Positions 51,190-60,895 are shown, counted from the stretch's first letter. The stretch: DNA of 64,000 bases from Butyrivibrio sp. INlla21 (GCF_900116875.1 NZ_FPCC01000005.1:62001-126000), one strand, 5' to 3'. Made by a program: numbers and translations. Notes: a model not told the origin generated them from the letters alone.

Positions 51190-52416
51190 TTATATATTCG
51201 CATAAATACTCAACATCTTTGACGTATATTCCGAAACATCAAGCCTATTAAGCTCTTTTAACTTTTCCCTGTAACCATCAAGCGTTTCGCGGGAATTCCA
51301 CATTTCAAGGATTACTTCCTCCAGTTCCTTGGCATCTCCGCTCTTAAATAATCTTCCGTTCACTTTATCTTCCACAAGCTCAGGTATTCCGCCGATATCT
51401 GCCCCCAGTACAGGAACAAATCTCTCCTGACTCTCCATAACGGAAAATGGACAATTCTCATACCACTCAGAAGGATAGATCGTAAATTCTGCGTTTCTGA
51501 TAAGTGTTTCCAGCTCATCTCCGGATTTAAATCCAACGTTTACAGCATTCGTAAGCTCATCAATTTGCTGCGCATATTCACCGTTTCCTGCAAAAACAAA
51601 GTTTATTCCTGCAAGCTTTTTACATGCCTCTATCAATGTGCGAACGCCCTTCTCACAAGAAAATCTTCCGAAATACAACACATATCTGTCAAAAGGAATA
51701 TCAAGAGCTGCATACTCTTTTCCTAAATTCTCGGGATGCTCGACAAAATTATGTATTGCAAAGGTCTTGTATTCAAAAAGCGGGTTTTGATCCATCTTTT
51801 TCTTAATAAACTCGGATGGACATATGATCTTATCTATATATTTATATACTCCGTTAATCTTCCAGAAATAAGCTTCCGCCGCACCTACAATCGATTTAAG
51901 AGTAGATCCGTGTATACACTTTCCTTTTACGCAGTTTCCGAATGCTCCGTGAATACATTTCTCACAGTTCTCATGCGTAGCAGGATTATTAAACATATGA
52001 TTTGGGCAAAGAAGCTGGTAATCGTGAGCCGTAAAAACTATTCTGCAGTCTCTTTTTTCTTTTTTTCTCCATTTCACCGTCTCCGTGATAACAGAGGGAG
52101 TAAGTTGATAATTAAAATTATTAAGATGCACCACATCCGGTTTAAAATCATCCAGCACAAGACGTATCTTCTTTGCGGCTTCTCTACTGTAAATCGTCTT
52201 TATCGGATATGTGATCTTTTTAAGAGGATTGCCGCCTCGGAAATCCATATCCGATGTATAAGCACTTACATTATTTCCGACTATTCTACCGTCATGCTCC
52301 ATCCCAAAAAATTGGACTTCATGCCCCATATCTTGTAATGCTTTTCCAAGTTTAAAAATATAAGTCTCCGATCCGCCGTTTGGATGAAGAAATTTATTTA
52401 CTATAAGTATCTTCAT
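51190..52416 (-). CDS. Glycosyltransferase family 4 protein
   Basis: 408 residues. GT-B fold: N-terminal FLHPNGGSETYIFKLGKAL, C-terminal VLYFGRFSCEKGVRTLIEA and YPSEWYENCPFSVMESQ with the E-x7-E region that holds the nucleotide sugar. An insert with five cysteines (CEKCIHGAFGNCVKGKC) lies near residue 155-175; this occurs in a subset of GT4 enzymes and may bind metal. It begins five bases after coaBC. Confidence 0.9.
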   Translation of the reverse strand: MKILIVNKFLHPNGGSETYIFKLGKALQDMGHEVQFFGMEHDGRIVGNNVSAYTSDMDFRGGNPLKKITYPIKTIYSREAAKKIRLVLDDFKPDVVHLNNFNYQLTPSVITETVKWRKKEKRDCRIVFTAHDYQLLCPNHMFNNPATHENCEKCIHGAFGNCVKGKCIHGSTLKSIVGAAEAYFWKINGVYKYIDKIICPSEFIKKKMDQNPLFEYKTFAIHNFVEHPENLGKEYAALDIPFDRYVLYFGRFSCEKGVRTLIEACKKLAGINFVFAGNGEYAQQIDELTNAVNVGFKSGDELETLIRNAEFTIYPSEWYENCPFSVMESQERFVPVLGADIGGIPELVEDKVNGRLFKSGDAKELEEVILEMWNSRETLDGYREKLKELNRLDVSEYTSKMLSIYANI

Positions 52417-52421
52417 GTTGT

Positions 52422-53633
52422 TTACCTTTTTTCTCTCATACTCATGAGCCTTGTCAAAAGAAGATCAGAAGCATCATCTTTACTCATGCACTCAAGGGCC
52501 TCTTCGTTGTCTTTAGTTATAAAAGTAAGGACATTGGTATCAACACCAAATCCTGCCCCCTTAACCTTAAGATTATTAGCGCATATCATATCAAGATTTT
52601 TCTTCTCAAGTTTTTTTCTTGAGTTTTTCAAAAGATCTTTTGTCTCCATTGAAAAGCCGCAGAGAATTTGTCCTTTTTTCTTCTTTTCTCCAAGCTCCTT
52701 CAAAATATCTTTTGTCCTCTTAAGCGGAATGCTCATTTCCTTATCGGAATCCGATTCTTTTTTCTTGATCTTGTCAGTTGCCGTTTTTACAGGTGTATAA
52801 TCCGCAACTGCGGCCGCCTTTATTATTATGTCCTGTTTTGATGCTCTCTTAGTCACTTCCTTGAACATATCCTCAGCGGATGTGATCTCCACAACATTCA
52901 CATTCTTAGGCCTATCAAGATTGGTCTTTCCGGTTACGAGCGTAACGTCAGCGCCTCTTCTTGCGGCTGCCTTGGCAATGGCATAGCCCATCTTGCCGGT
53001 AGAATGATTGGTGATATATCTCACCGGATCGATTGCTTCCATAGTCGGGCCGGCCGTTACAAGTACCTTCACTCCCGACATATCTTTTTCACAAGCTATC
53101 TCCTGAACAATCGCATCTGTTATAACGGAAGGTTCTTCCATTCTTCCTTTTCCGACTGTTCCGCAGGCAAGGAATCCCTCACCCGGCTCTACGACAATAT
53201 ATCCGAGATCACGCAGAGTCTGCATATTTCTCTGAGTCACAGGATTTTCATACATTTTTGTATTCATCGCAGGTGCGATCATCTTGATGCAATCACAGGC
53301 AAGAGCTGTCGTAGTAAGCATATCATCGGCAATTCCGCATGCAAGCTTGGCTATACAATTGGCTGTTGCAGGCGCTATAACCAGAATATCCGCTTTATCT
53401 GCAAGCGCTATATGCTCAACCTCATAGTAGTTTCCCCTGTCAAATGTATCCGTCACACATCTGGTATGAGTTATTGATTCAAAGGTGAGGGGAGTCACAA
53501 ACTTAGTCGCATTCTCTGTCATTATGACATCTACATTTGCATGCTGTTTGATTAGCTTAGATGCAAGATCTGCTGCCTTATATGCGGCAATCCCACCTGT
53601 TACTCCAAGAAGTACATTTTTTCCTTGTAACAT
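52422..53633 (-). CDS. coaBC: Bifunctional phosphopantothenoylcysteine decarboxylase/phosphopantothenate-cysteine ligase
   Basis: 403 residues; the ATG at 53633 follows AAAGGAG. The flavin-dependent CoaC part (1-180) has GVTGGIAAYK and the PAMNTKMYENPVTQRN motif; the CoaB part (185-400) has VTAGPTMEAIDPVRYITNHSTG with the CTP site. It performs two successive steps of CoA synthesis. The ECF S component and coaX are transcribed away from it. Confidence 0.96.
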   Translation of the reverse strand: MLQGKNVLLGVTGGIAAYKAADLASKLIKQHANVDVIMTENATKFVTPLTFESITHTRCVTDTFDRGNYYEVEHIALADKADILVIAPATANCIAKLACGIADDMLTTTALACDCIKMIAPAMNTKMYENPVTQRNMQTLRDLGYIVVEPGEGFLACGTVGKGRMEEPSVITDAIVQEIACEKDMSGVKVLVTAGPTMEAIDPVRYITNHSTGKMGYAIAKAAARRGADVTLVTGKTNLDRPKNVNVVEITSAEDMFKEVTKRASKQDIIIKAAAVADYTPVKTATDKIKKKESDSDKEMSIPLKRTKDILKELGEKKKKGQILCGFSMETKDLLKNSRKKLEKKNLDMICANNLKVKGAGFGVDTNVLTFITKDNEEALECMSKDDASDLLLTRLMSMREKR

Positions 53634-53685
53634 CAAAATCTCCTTTTAATTATCGCTTCCCGCTTTGTTTTTTTATAGATTTCTC

Positions 53686-53714
53686 CTGACATTTTACCAC
53701 ATCTATGATATATT
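53686..53714 (+). promoter_or_regulatory. Promoter of the ECF S component-coaX pair
   Basis: CTGACA, 17 bases, TATATT, about 55 bases before the S-component ATG. Confidence 0.5.
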
Positions 53715-53774
53715 TATTACGCACTGTATTCAAATAGATTTGAAACGGTAGCTTTTTTGTAAGGAGAACTAAAT

Positions 53775-54419
53775 ATGCAAAACACATCATCACTGAGCCG
53801 CGAGACTAAGACGTCAGAAGGACTCAGTACAAAAACACTCTATTTGGTGGAGACTGCCCTTATGATCGCAGTAACGCTCATCATGGGTAACACCTTCTTG
53901 GGAACCATCCCCACACCTTTTCTTAAAGTTTCAATCGTAACAGTACCCGTTGCACTCGCAGCAATGTTAATCGGCCCCACAGCCGGTGTTGTATGCGGAC
54001 TTGTTTTTGGACTCAACAGCTTTTTTACTGCTCTCACCGGGGAAAGCGGACTTCTTTCAACACTTTTTAACGTAAATCCAGTCGGAGTATTTTTGACTGC
54101 TGTATTGGCAAGATTTCTTGACGCATTCATCGTGAGCAATCTTTTCCCTATTTTTAAAAAGCATCTGGGCAAGGTTTCTTATTTCATAACAGGACTACTT
54201 ATGCCTCTTTTCAATACAGTTTTCTTCATGGGACTTCTTTGCATTTTCTTTTATCATTCAGACTTTATTCAGGAGCTTGCAGCAACAAAAAATGCAACCG
54301 GTCCTTTGTCATTTGTGATCGCACTTGTCGGCGTTCAGGCAACGGTTGAAGCAGCCATAGGTTGTCTTCTCGCAGGAACACTCGGACTTGTGCTTTCCAA
54401 AGTGCTCCACAGAGCATGA
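53775..54419 (+). CDS. ECF transporter S component, probably for pantothenate
   Basis: 214 residues with about six helices. The start of the fold (ETALMIAVTLIMGNTFLGTIPTPFLKVSIVTVPVALAAMLIGP) is the S-component pattern. Substrate is not readable from the sequence itself, but coaX follows after 12 bases and coaBC is divergent, so pantothenate (PanT-like) is the best guess. It needs the general EcfAAT module, which is not in this window. AAGGAG precedes the ATG. Confidence 0.75.
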   Translation: MQNTSSLSRETKTSEGLSTKTLYLVETALMIAVTLIMGNTFLGTIPTPFLKVSIVTVPVALAAMLIGPTAGVVCGLVFGLNSFFTALTGESGLLSTLFNVNPVGVFLTAVLARFLDAFIVSNLFPIFKKHLGKVSYFITGLLMPLFNTVFFMGLLCIFFYHSDFIQELAATKNATGPLSFVIALVGVQATVEAAIGCLLAGTLGLVLSKVLHRA

Positions 54420-54431
54420 TTTAATAATGAT

Positions 54432-55217
54432 ATGGAAAAGATACTGACTGTAGATATTGGTAATACGAATATTGCGATTTTTTTATGGGAAGGCGACAAA
54501 GCTACGCCTCTTGATAGCTTTGCGACAGACAAGAACTATAATCTTGAGGAGTTAAAAAAAGCTTTCTCTTCTGTTCTTGTGTCGTTTTCAGGTAATAATA
54601 AAACGGAGCTCATCACGGGCTCCGTTATTTCCTGTGTCGTTCCAAGTATCTCTTACGTGGCAAAAGAGGCTCTTAAAGCTGTGACGGGAACCACCCCCGT
54701 AATCGTAAGCTGTGAACTCGATATTGGAATTAACTTTGATCAATATGATAAAAAAAGTCTTGGTTCCGACAGGATTGCCGATATAGTCGGAGCAGTTAAG
54801 CTCTATGGCACTCCTGTGATAGTCTGCGACCTAGGAACCTGTACTACATTATCGGCAGTAGATTCCGAAAATAGATTTATTGGCGGAATGATCACTCCGG
54901 GCATTCAAACTTCTCTGGATGCACTACATGACAGAGTCCCTCATCTTCCAACTATAACCGCAAAAGAAACCGATAATCTGGTCGGTCTTGATACAGCATC
55001 ATCTCTTCTTTCCGGTGCTATTGTCGGAACGGCAGCCATGATATCCGAAGTTGCCGATAAGATCAGAACAGCCCCGGATATGAATAATGCAACTCTTGTC
55101 CTTACAGGAGGAAACGCATCGTTTGTTCTTCCGTGGATCTCTGAAAAAGGAAAAACTGTTTATGAGCCGGAACTCATCATGAAGGGCTTGCGCGAAATAT
55201 ATACAAATTTCTGTTGA
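54432..55217 (+). CDS. coaX: Type III pantothenate kinase
   Basis: 261 residues. ASKHA fold with phosphate loop DIGNTNIAI (8-16), GSDRIADIVGA and CDLGTCTTLSAVD, then GGMITPGIQTS. It phosphorylates pantothenate, the first step to CoA, and is not inhibited by CoA. It is coupled to the S component. Its 3' end overlaps the convergent glycosyltransferase gene by 58 bases. Confidence 0.96.
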   Translation: MEKILTVDIGNTNIAIFLWEGDKATPLDSFATDKNYNLEELKKAFSSVLVSFSGNNKTELITGSVISCVVPSISYVAKEALKAVTGTTPVIVSCELDIGINFDQYDKKSLGSDRIADIVGAVKLYGTPVIVCDLGTCTTLSAVDSENRFIGGMITPGIQTSLDALHDRVPHLPTITAKETDNLVGLDTASSLLSGAIVGTAAMISEVADKIRTAPDMNNATLVLTGGNASFVLPWISEKGKTVYEPELIMKGLREIYTNFC

Positions 55218-56275
55218 ATCTTATAGCTCATAAAGAAAAGGCAAGTATCAACTACAATCTTAACAACAGTCTCGGGAACGACCACGAGCCATTTTACTCC
55301 CATCGTCACCAAAAATGCACTGAGCGCCATCTGTACAACAGCTAAGGTTACATACTTTATCGCAGCTTTTCCAACTTTTTCATTACTCTTAAATACCATC
55401 TTGTAGTTAAGCGCAAAATTATATGTAGCGGAAACTATCCTTGCTATCACAGTCGCTATCGCAATATATCCCGCGTACTTTCCTTTAAGAAGAAAACAAA
55501 GAAAAGAAAACAACGCTATATCCAAAACACAAGATGAAAGGGATGAAAAGATATATCTTATAAAGCTCTCACCAAGAACTCTGTAAATTCTTATAGAATC
55601 CGCAAACGGATTAAAATGTGTTGAATGATGATCCTTGGATTCATATATTGTGCTGATAGGCACTTCGATTATCTTATACTTTCCTTTTGCTTCGAGAAGC
55701 ATCCTCATTTCAAATTCAAAACGATCCCCTTTGACCGAAAGAAGCTCCTCCATAAACTTAGCAGGTATTCCCCGAAGGCCCGTCTGCGTATCACTCACGT
55801 CCAGTCCTGATACATATCTCGTAACTTTCTTGGTGATAGCATTTCCCGCCTTTGATTTCCAAGGAATGTCATCTCCTTCAAGACTTCTGACACCAAGAAT
55901 AAGAGAATCTTTGTTTTCCAAGAGGCTCTTTTTTACATCATTTATAGAAGCTACGCAGTGCTGCCCGTCAGAATCCGCAGTCACTGTTCCGACCGCCTCC
56001 GTCATGTTATCAAGCACATATTTGAACGCAGTCTTAAGCGCAGCGCCTTTTCCTTTGTTAACGTCATGCCTTAGAATAACACCGTTTTCTGCCAAAAGCT
56101 CTTTTGCCTTGTCAAAAAAGACTTTGAATTCCTCGCCACTTCCGTCATCAACTATAACAATATACTCCCCGCTTTCCGCCAGCTCTTTTACCAGCACGGT
56201 CATACGCTCGTCCGGTTCATATGAAGGAATGATCACCGGTATTAAGTTTTCTTTACTCGAAATATTCACATTCAT
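55160..56275 (-). CDS. Fusion of GT2 glycosyltransferase and GtrA-like membrane domain
   Basis: 371 residues. GT2 domain (about 1-225) with IPSYEPDERM, VIVDDGSGEEF, the TADSDGQH DxD motif and the DTQTGLRGI block seen in dolichol-phosphate-mannose-type enzymes. GtrA domain with four helices (about 240-365, FIRYIFSSLSSCVLDIALFSF). Such fusions make and flip polyprenyl-phosphate sugars. No ribosome site before the ATG; a TAGAAT box lies seven bases upstream. The last 19 codons run antisense into coaX. Confidence 0.9.
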   Translation of the reverse strand: MNVNISSKENLIPVIIPSYEPDERMTVLVKELAESGEYIVIVDDGSGEEFKVFFDKAKELLAENGVILRHDVNKGKGAALKTAFKYVLDNMTEAVGTVTADSDGQHCVASINDVKKSLLENKDSLILGVRSLEGDDIPWKSKAGNAITKKVTRYVSGLDVSDTQTGLRGIPAKFMEELLSVKGDRFEFEMRMLLEAKGKYKIIEVPISTIYESKDHHSTHFNPFADSIRIYRVLGESFIRYIFSSLSSCVLDIALFSFLCFLLKGKYAGYIAIATVIARIVSATYNFALNYKMVFKSNEKVGKAAIKYVTLAVVQMALSAFLVTMGVKWLVVVPETVVKIVVDTCLFFMSYKIQQKFVYISRKPFMMSSGS

Positions 56276-56282
56276 CTATTAC

Positions 56283-56288
56283 ATTCTA
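56283..56288 (-). promoter_or_regulatory. Possible -10 box of the GT2-GtrA gene, leaderless arrangement
   Basis: Minus strand TAGAAT ends seven bases before the ATG. No TGn extension and no good -35 box is seen, so this is weaker than the yigZ and THUMP examples. Confidence 0.35.
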
Positions 56289-56333
56289 GCTTAATTATTG
56301 ACTTTGCGCTATATTGGAATGTAGAGGTTTATC

Positions 56334-58529
56334 ATGACAAGAAAAAAAACGCTTATTCTAATATTCATATTATTATTCATAGTTCTTGGGCTGTCTTTTA
56401 TCGGAAGAAGAGGAATCGCTCGCAGATTTCCGCTTACCATTACAGAAATCTGCGCTTGCAATAAAAATGCCGCCTACGATGACAACGGCGATTACGGTGC
56501 AGATTATATCGAGATCTACAACAGTTCCGATGGCCCCGTCAGTTTATTGGGCTGGGGACTTACCGATAGCAGAAAAGATCTGTTCAAATACACATTCGGT
56601 GATGTAACTGTAGAGCCGGGACAAGCTGTTATTGCTTGGAGCAGTCCATGCATAGACGATACTTCTTTATACAGGGATGACTATGTCCCCTCCGACATCC
56701 ACGATATTCCTTTCAAGATTTCAAAAGGCGAAGTGTGCATTCTCACAAGCCCCGATGAAAAGTATGTTCAAAGGCTTCCCATCCCATACGATCTTCCCGA
56801 CAACAAATGTTATGCTTCCTGCTTAGACGATCCGGGAAGATATAATATCACTTCGGCAACTCCATATTATGTAGAAGAGACTTTTATTCCCGAGAAAAAA
56901 GAAATATTGGAAGCTCCTTCTTTTTCAATAAAAGGTGGATGGTATGACGGCGACGTTGTAGTGACTTTGGATGCTCCAAAAGGAGATATTTATTATTCTC
57001 TAAACGGATCTGTCCCTGACTCCGAATCATACAAATATGAGGGTCCTATAACCATAAGTAACAGAACGCAGGAGCCCAACATTTGGTCGGCAATGGGCGA
57101 TATAGCTACCGCCAATACATATATACCTGATTTTCCCGTCGATAAGGGAACAGTTCTTAAAGCTGTTGCCATAACCGACAACGGAACGAGTGAGATCGTA
57201 TCACAGACATACTTTGTTGGTCTTGATAGTTACGGTTATGACGGAATTTCCATCATGTCTGTATCTATGGATCCCGACGATCTTTTCGGTTATGAAAAGG
57301 GCATCTACGTACAAGGCAAGGTAAAAGACATATATGGCGAAAAAATGGATCTTGATCCCTTTGAATATATCTATGATTACTGTAACTACGGAAAAGAAGG
57401 TCGCGGCTGGGAACGCCCGGTTAACATTGAATTTTTCTCAGAAGATCATCATAAGGTATTTGAACAAAAAGCCGGGATCAGGATTCACGGCGGATTTAGT
57501 ATAGGGCAGAATCAAAAGAGTTTTAATCTGTATTCAAGAGCCGAATACGATGGAAATGAATACTTTAAATACGATTTCTTTAAAGGCAACGGAAACGGAT
57601 ACAGTAAGGTTGTTCTTAGAACCGGAGGCTCAAACGATCTGTTTGTGACTAAGCAAAGAGATGTTTTTTGCCAAAGCCTTGTAGCGGACAGAGATGTCGG
57701 GATTCAACGTGCCATACCATGCGCCTTGTTCCTAAACGGTGAATATTGGGGAATGTATTTTATTCAAGAGGGAATCGGTGAGTCATACATTCATGAACAT
57801 TACGGAATTGATGAAGATAATGTTATCATCATCAAAAACAACGAAGTAAGTACTGACGATCCTGAGGATCTAAAACTATATACCGACTTGGTTGATTATA
57901 TTTCGACCAACGATATGGCAGTCGATTCCAATTACAGATATGTGGAAGATAAGATAGATATTCAGAGTCTGATAGATTACTACATCACAGAAATATATGT
58001 TGCCAACGGAGATGCTTTCTCCAATAACCTTGCACTTTGGAGAGCCAAGAATCCTACCGGTGATAAATACGGCGACGGCAAATGGAGATGGCTTTTATAT
58101 GACCTTGATGAATCATGTGCTATGATCACAGAGTTGACCAATGCTTCAATCGATTCATTTATCGAAGGCCATTGGGAAATAAGCCCGTTAAACGGAGATA
58201 AACTTTTCTCTTCAATAATAAAAAACGAGGAATTCAAAGAACGTTTCGTCAGCTCTTTTATTGAAATGACAGAAAAAAACTTTCAATACGAAAGCGTTCA
58301 CGAGAAGCTTTCAATACTTTCGGCAAAATGTAAAGACGCCGATATAAAATCACAAGAAAGATTCCGCGGTGACTTTGTGGTCAGCAGTTATGAACCCGGC
58401 GAAGACTTCACTCCGCCCTATTCCGAAGATGACTACAATGCCGATATTGCGGTCATTGACGACTTTTTTAAGGAACGAGCTTCATACATTACAAACTATA
58501 TGAAAAACGATCTGGGATTATCTGACTGA
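56334..58529 (+). CDS. CotH-family protein with lamin-tail and chitobiase-type domains (paralogue)
   Basis: 731 residues, same layout as the protein at 31011-33098: N-terminal helix (about 5-22), lamin-tail-like domain (TEICACNKNAAYDDNGDYGADYIEIYNSS region), small beta domain (IYYSLNGSVPDSES), CotH domain (GIRIHGGFSIGQNQKSFNLY, NGEYWGMYFIQE, WRWLLYDLDESC). Both copies keep the DLD pair and the NGEYWG motif. It is probably displayed on the outer surface. GAGG precedes the ATG. It is divergent from the GT2-GtrA gene. Confidence 0.85.
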   Translation: MTRKKTLILIFILLFIVLGLSFIGRRGIARRFPLTITEICACNKNAAYDDNGDYGADYIEIYNSSDGPVSLLGWGLTDSRKDLFKYTFGDVTVEPGQAVIAWSSPCIDDTSLYRDDYVPSDIHDIPFKISKGEVCILTSPDEKYVQRLPIPYDLPDNKCYASCLDDPGRYNITSATPYYVEETFIPEKKEILEAPSFSIKGGWYDGDVVVTLDAPKGDIYYSLNGSVPDSESYKYEGPITISNRTQEPNIWSAMGDIATANTYIPDFPVDKGTVLKAVAITDNGTSEIVSQTYFVGLDSYGYDGISIMSVSMDPDDLFGYEKGIYVQGKVKDIYGEKMDLDPFEYIYDYCNYGKEGRGWERPVNIEFFSEDHHKVFEQKAGIRIHGGFSIGQNQKSFNLYSRAEYDGNEYFKYDFFKGNGNGYSKVVLRTGGSNDLFVTKQRDVFCQSLVADRDVGIQRAIPCALFLNGEYWGMYFIQEGIGESYIHEHYGIDEDNVIIIKNNEVSTDDPEDLKLYTDLVDYISTNDMAVDSNYRYVEDKIDIQSLIDYYITEIYVANGDAFSNNLALWRAKNPTGDKYGDGKWRWLLYDLDESCAMITELTNASIDSFIEGHWEISPLNGDKLFSSIIKNEEFKERFVSSFIEMTEKNFQYESVHEKLSILSAKCKDADIKSQERFRGDFVVSSYEPGEDFTPPYSEDDYNADIAVIDDFFKERASYITNYMKNDLGLSD

Positions 58530-58818
58530 ATTTTCTATATTATAAAAAGCAGCTTTTTTAGAAAAAGACAATAATTCATGGAGTCGCACATATTGAATCA
58601 ATTTAAAATTTTATTTCATTAGATTCCATATCCATTCGAAATAATTGTTTTCTTTTTCACAAAGTTTTCACAAAGAAATTTTGTTTTTCCTTGTTTCGCT
58701 TTTTCGTATATGATAAATTCTTATTCGCGCGATTCAGAAATTATCTTTTTTTCCCTTCTCCTGCGCTCTGTACGTGAGTTCCGCTCAGTGCACGCAGCCG
58801 CGCTGATAAACCCAAAAT
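58530..58818. other. Non-coding AT-rich stretch
   Basis: About 290 bases between the CotH gene and the terminator. I see no gene, no clear promoter and no RNA motif. It holds a short direct repeat TTCACAAAG (around 58654 and 58668) and one GC-rich island near 58761-58806. Confidence 0.5.
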
Positions 58819-58862
58819 AAAAACACCACTGCAAAGTCTTTGCAAGTGGTGTTTTTGTTTTT
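58819..58862. terminator. Bidirectional terminator before sodA
   Basis: AAACACCACT plus GCAAAG pair with CTTTGC and AGTGGTGTTT, with one bulged A; T runs on both strands. It ends sodA (minus) and may end the CotH transcript (plus). Confidence 0.88.
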
Positions 58863-59479
58863 TATTTTGTTATCTGATCATATCTTTCCGATACCTTAGC
58901 CCAGTCAAGTACTTCAAAAAAGGCCTTGATATAATCGGGTCTCAAATTCTTATATTTAAGGTAGTATGCATGTTCCCATACATCCAATCCTATGATCGGT
59001 ATTCTTCCGGTGCCCTCACTAATCGGATTGTCTTGATTGGGAGATGCCGATACAAACAATGCTCCCGCCTTATCTGTTGAAAGCCATGCCCATCCGGAGC
59101 CGAATTGTCCGGCTGCTGCCTTGGACAATTGATCCTTAAGCTCATCGAGACTTCCGAAAGTTTTATCTATTGCTTCTTTTAGCTTACCGTTAGGTTCTTT
59201 GGCCGGACTATCGGAAAACATCTCAAAATACAGGTTATGATTATAATATCCTCCGCCCTGATTTCGAAGTCCCTTCTTCAAAGTCTCATCGGAAACTTTA
59301 TCAAGAGAAGCCAGAAGCTCTTCTGCCGAAAGGTTGCTAAGTCCTGCTTTCTCAGCCAATTCATTAAATGTCTTGGTGTAGGTGGCATGATGCTTGCCAT
59401 GGTGAGTTTCAACTGTGAGCTGATCAATATACGGCTCCAGCGCATTTGTAGCATAAGGTAACTTGATCTGTTCGTACAT
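58862..59479 (-). CDS. sodA: Superoxide dismutase (Fe/Mn)
   Basis: 205 residues; the ATG at 59479 follows AGGGAGA. The four metal ligands fit the family: His in HHGKHHATY, His in GGGYYNHNLYF, and Asp and His in LDVWEHAYYLKYKN. It removes superoxide in the cytoplasm, useful to an anaerobe under oxygen exposure. A TATAAT box (minus strand, 59517-59522) lies upstream, so it may have its own promoter after the aminotransferase gene. Confidence 0.96.
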   Translation of the reverse strand: MYEQIKLPYATNALEPYIDQLTVETHHGKHHATYTKTFNELAEKAGLSNLSAEELLASLDKVSDETLKKGLRNQGGGYYNHNLYFEMFSDSPAKEPNGKLKEAIDKTFGSLDELKDQLSKAAAGQFGSGWAWLSTDKAGALFVSASPNQDNPISEGTGRIPIIGLDVWEHAYYLKYKNLRPDYIKAFFEVLDWAKVSERYDQITK

Positions 59480-59531
59480 AGCGATTCTCCCTTCATAATT
59501 CAAGATTTAATTGTTCATTATAACAGTGGTA

Positions 59532-60725
59532 TTACTTTTTATACCAAGAAACAACCTTCTTTACCGCCTCAATAACGTCATCGACATCGCTGTCAGTCAT
59601 AAGTGGATAAAGCGGTATGCTCATGATACCTTTGTAAACCTTTTCCGCAACAGGGCACAGTCCCCTTTGATATCCCATTCTTTCATAGAAAGGGAACCAA
59701 TATACAGGTACATAGTGAACCTGCGGCTGCACATTTTCTGCGGAAAGTGCATCAAAAAACTCTCTTCTGGTGCATTTGACCACATCAAAATCAAGCTGTA
59801 TCACGTAAAGATGCCTTGTAGTATCGGATTCCGGTATTTCTTCCTGAACTATTATTCCCGGAACATCTTTAAAGGCTTCATCATATTTCTTTACGATCTC
59901 TTTTCTTCTCTTCGAGAACTTATCCAGTTTATTAAGCTGACTGATCAAAAGAGCTGCCTGAAAATCCGTCATTCTGTAGTTAAATCCGAGTTCCTGCATC
60001 TCATAGTACCAAATACCTTCAGCTTCATGCTTGAACTCATCCGGATTTCTTACAATACCATGCTGTGAAGCAAGGTGAAGCTTTCTGTATAATTCAGGAT
60101 CATTGGTTGTGATCGCACCGCCTTCTCCGGCTGTAACAGTCTTAACGGGGTGGAAGCTGAATGTTGTCATATCAGCGATCGAACCCTCTCCTTTGCCGTC
60201 ATACTTGGTTCCGATTGCATGTGCTCCGTCAATGATAAGCGTAAGACCATGCTCATCACATATCTTCTGAATTCTCTTATGATCCACTGCCTGTCCTGTA
60301 TAGTCAACCGCCACAATTGCTTTGGTCTTATCGGTTATATGCTTCTCAATACTGTCCGGATCGATATTATAGGTTCTTGGATCAATATCCGCAAAAACCG
60401 GCTTAGCGCCGACATACACAGCACAGTTTGCAGAAGCCGCAAATGTCAGAGGAGTTGTTATTACTTCATCTCCTTCTCCCACTCCTGCCGCTATCATTGC
60501 ACAATGTAGAGCGGCTGTTCCGTTACTGACTGCTACTGCGTATTTTGCTCCGGTCACTTCACAGATTCTTTTCTCAAGTTCCGCTACGAACGGTCCACAT
60601 GTTATAAGCTCTCCCTTAAGTGCCTTTGCAACTGCATTCACATCGTCATCATCAATCCACTGACGACCGTAATAAATCTTCTCGTCTCTTACCGGAGTTC
60701 CACCGAGAATTGCAAGTTTATCCAT
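59532..60725 (-). CDS. pseC: DegT/DnrJ/EryC1 aminotransferase, PseC-like
   Basis: 397 residues. PLP-dependent sugar aminotransferase: SNGTAALHCAM, PLTFAASANCAVY, DGAHAIG and the PLP lysine in FSFHPVKTVTAGEGG. The wording GRQWIDDDDVNAVAKALKGELITCGP at the N-terminus and the C-terminal VHYVPVYWFPFY fit PseC, which transaminates UDP-4-keto-L-AltNAc toward pseudaminic acid. No other pse genes are in view, so the exact sugar is open. A TATAAT box stands at 60799-60804 on the minus strand. Confidence 0.88.
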   Translation of the reverse strand: MDKLAILGGTPVRDEKIYYGRQWIDDDDVNAVAKALKGELITCGPFVAELEKRICEVTGAKYAVAVSNGTAALHCAMIAAGVGEGDEVITTPLTFAASANCAVYVGAKPVFADIDPRTYNIDPDSIEKHITDKTKAIVAVDYTGQAVDHKRIQKICDEHGLTLIIDGAHAIGTKYDGKGEGSIADMTTFSFHPVKTVTAGEGGAITTNDPELYRKLHLASQHGIVRNPDEFKHEAEGIWYYEMQELGFNYRMTDFQAALLISQLNKLDKFSKRRKEIVKKYDEAFKDVPGIIVQEEIPESDTTRHLYVIQLDFDVVKCTRREFFDALSAENVQPQVHYVPVYWFPFYERMGYQRGLCPVAEKVYKGIMSIPLYPLMTDSDVDDVIEAVKKVVSWYKK

Positions 60726-60841
60726 TGTTGTCCTTCTTTCCGTATCCTAAATATATCCATTCTAAAAAGATATTCCGATAGTAATTGTCTGTCATCAGAT
60801 TATACCATATTCCATGGTCTCAGAGTACCCGACACGTGTAC

Positions 60842-60873
60842 AAAATAGCCGAAGAGATATTTATCTCTTCGGC
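60842..60873 (-). terminator. Terminator of the DUF6465-like gene
   Basis: Minus strand: GCCGAAGAGATA pairs with TATCTCTTCGGC around two bases, then TATTTTG. Confidence 0.82.
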
Positions 60874-60895
60874 CACGCTTCATCACTGTTTATAA

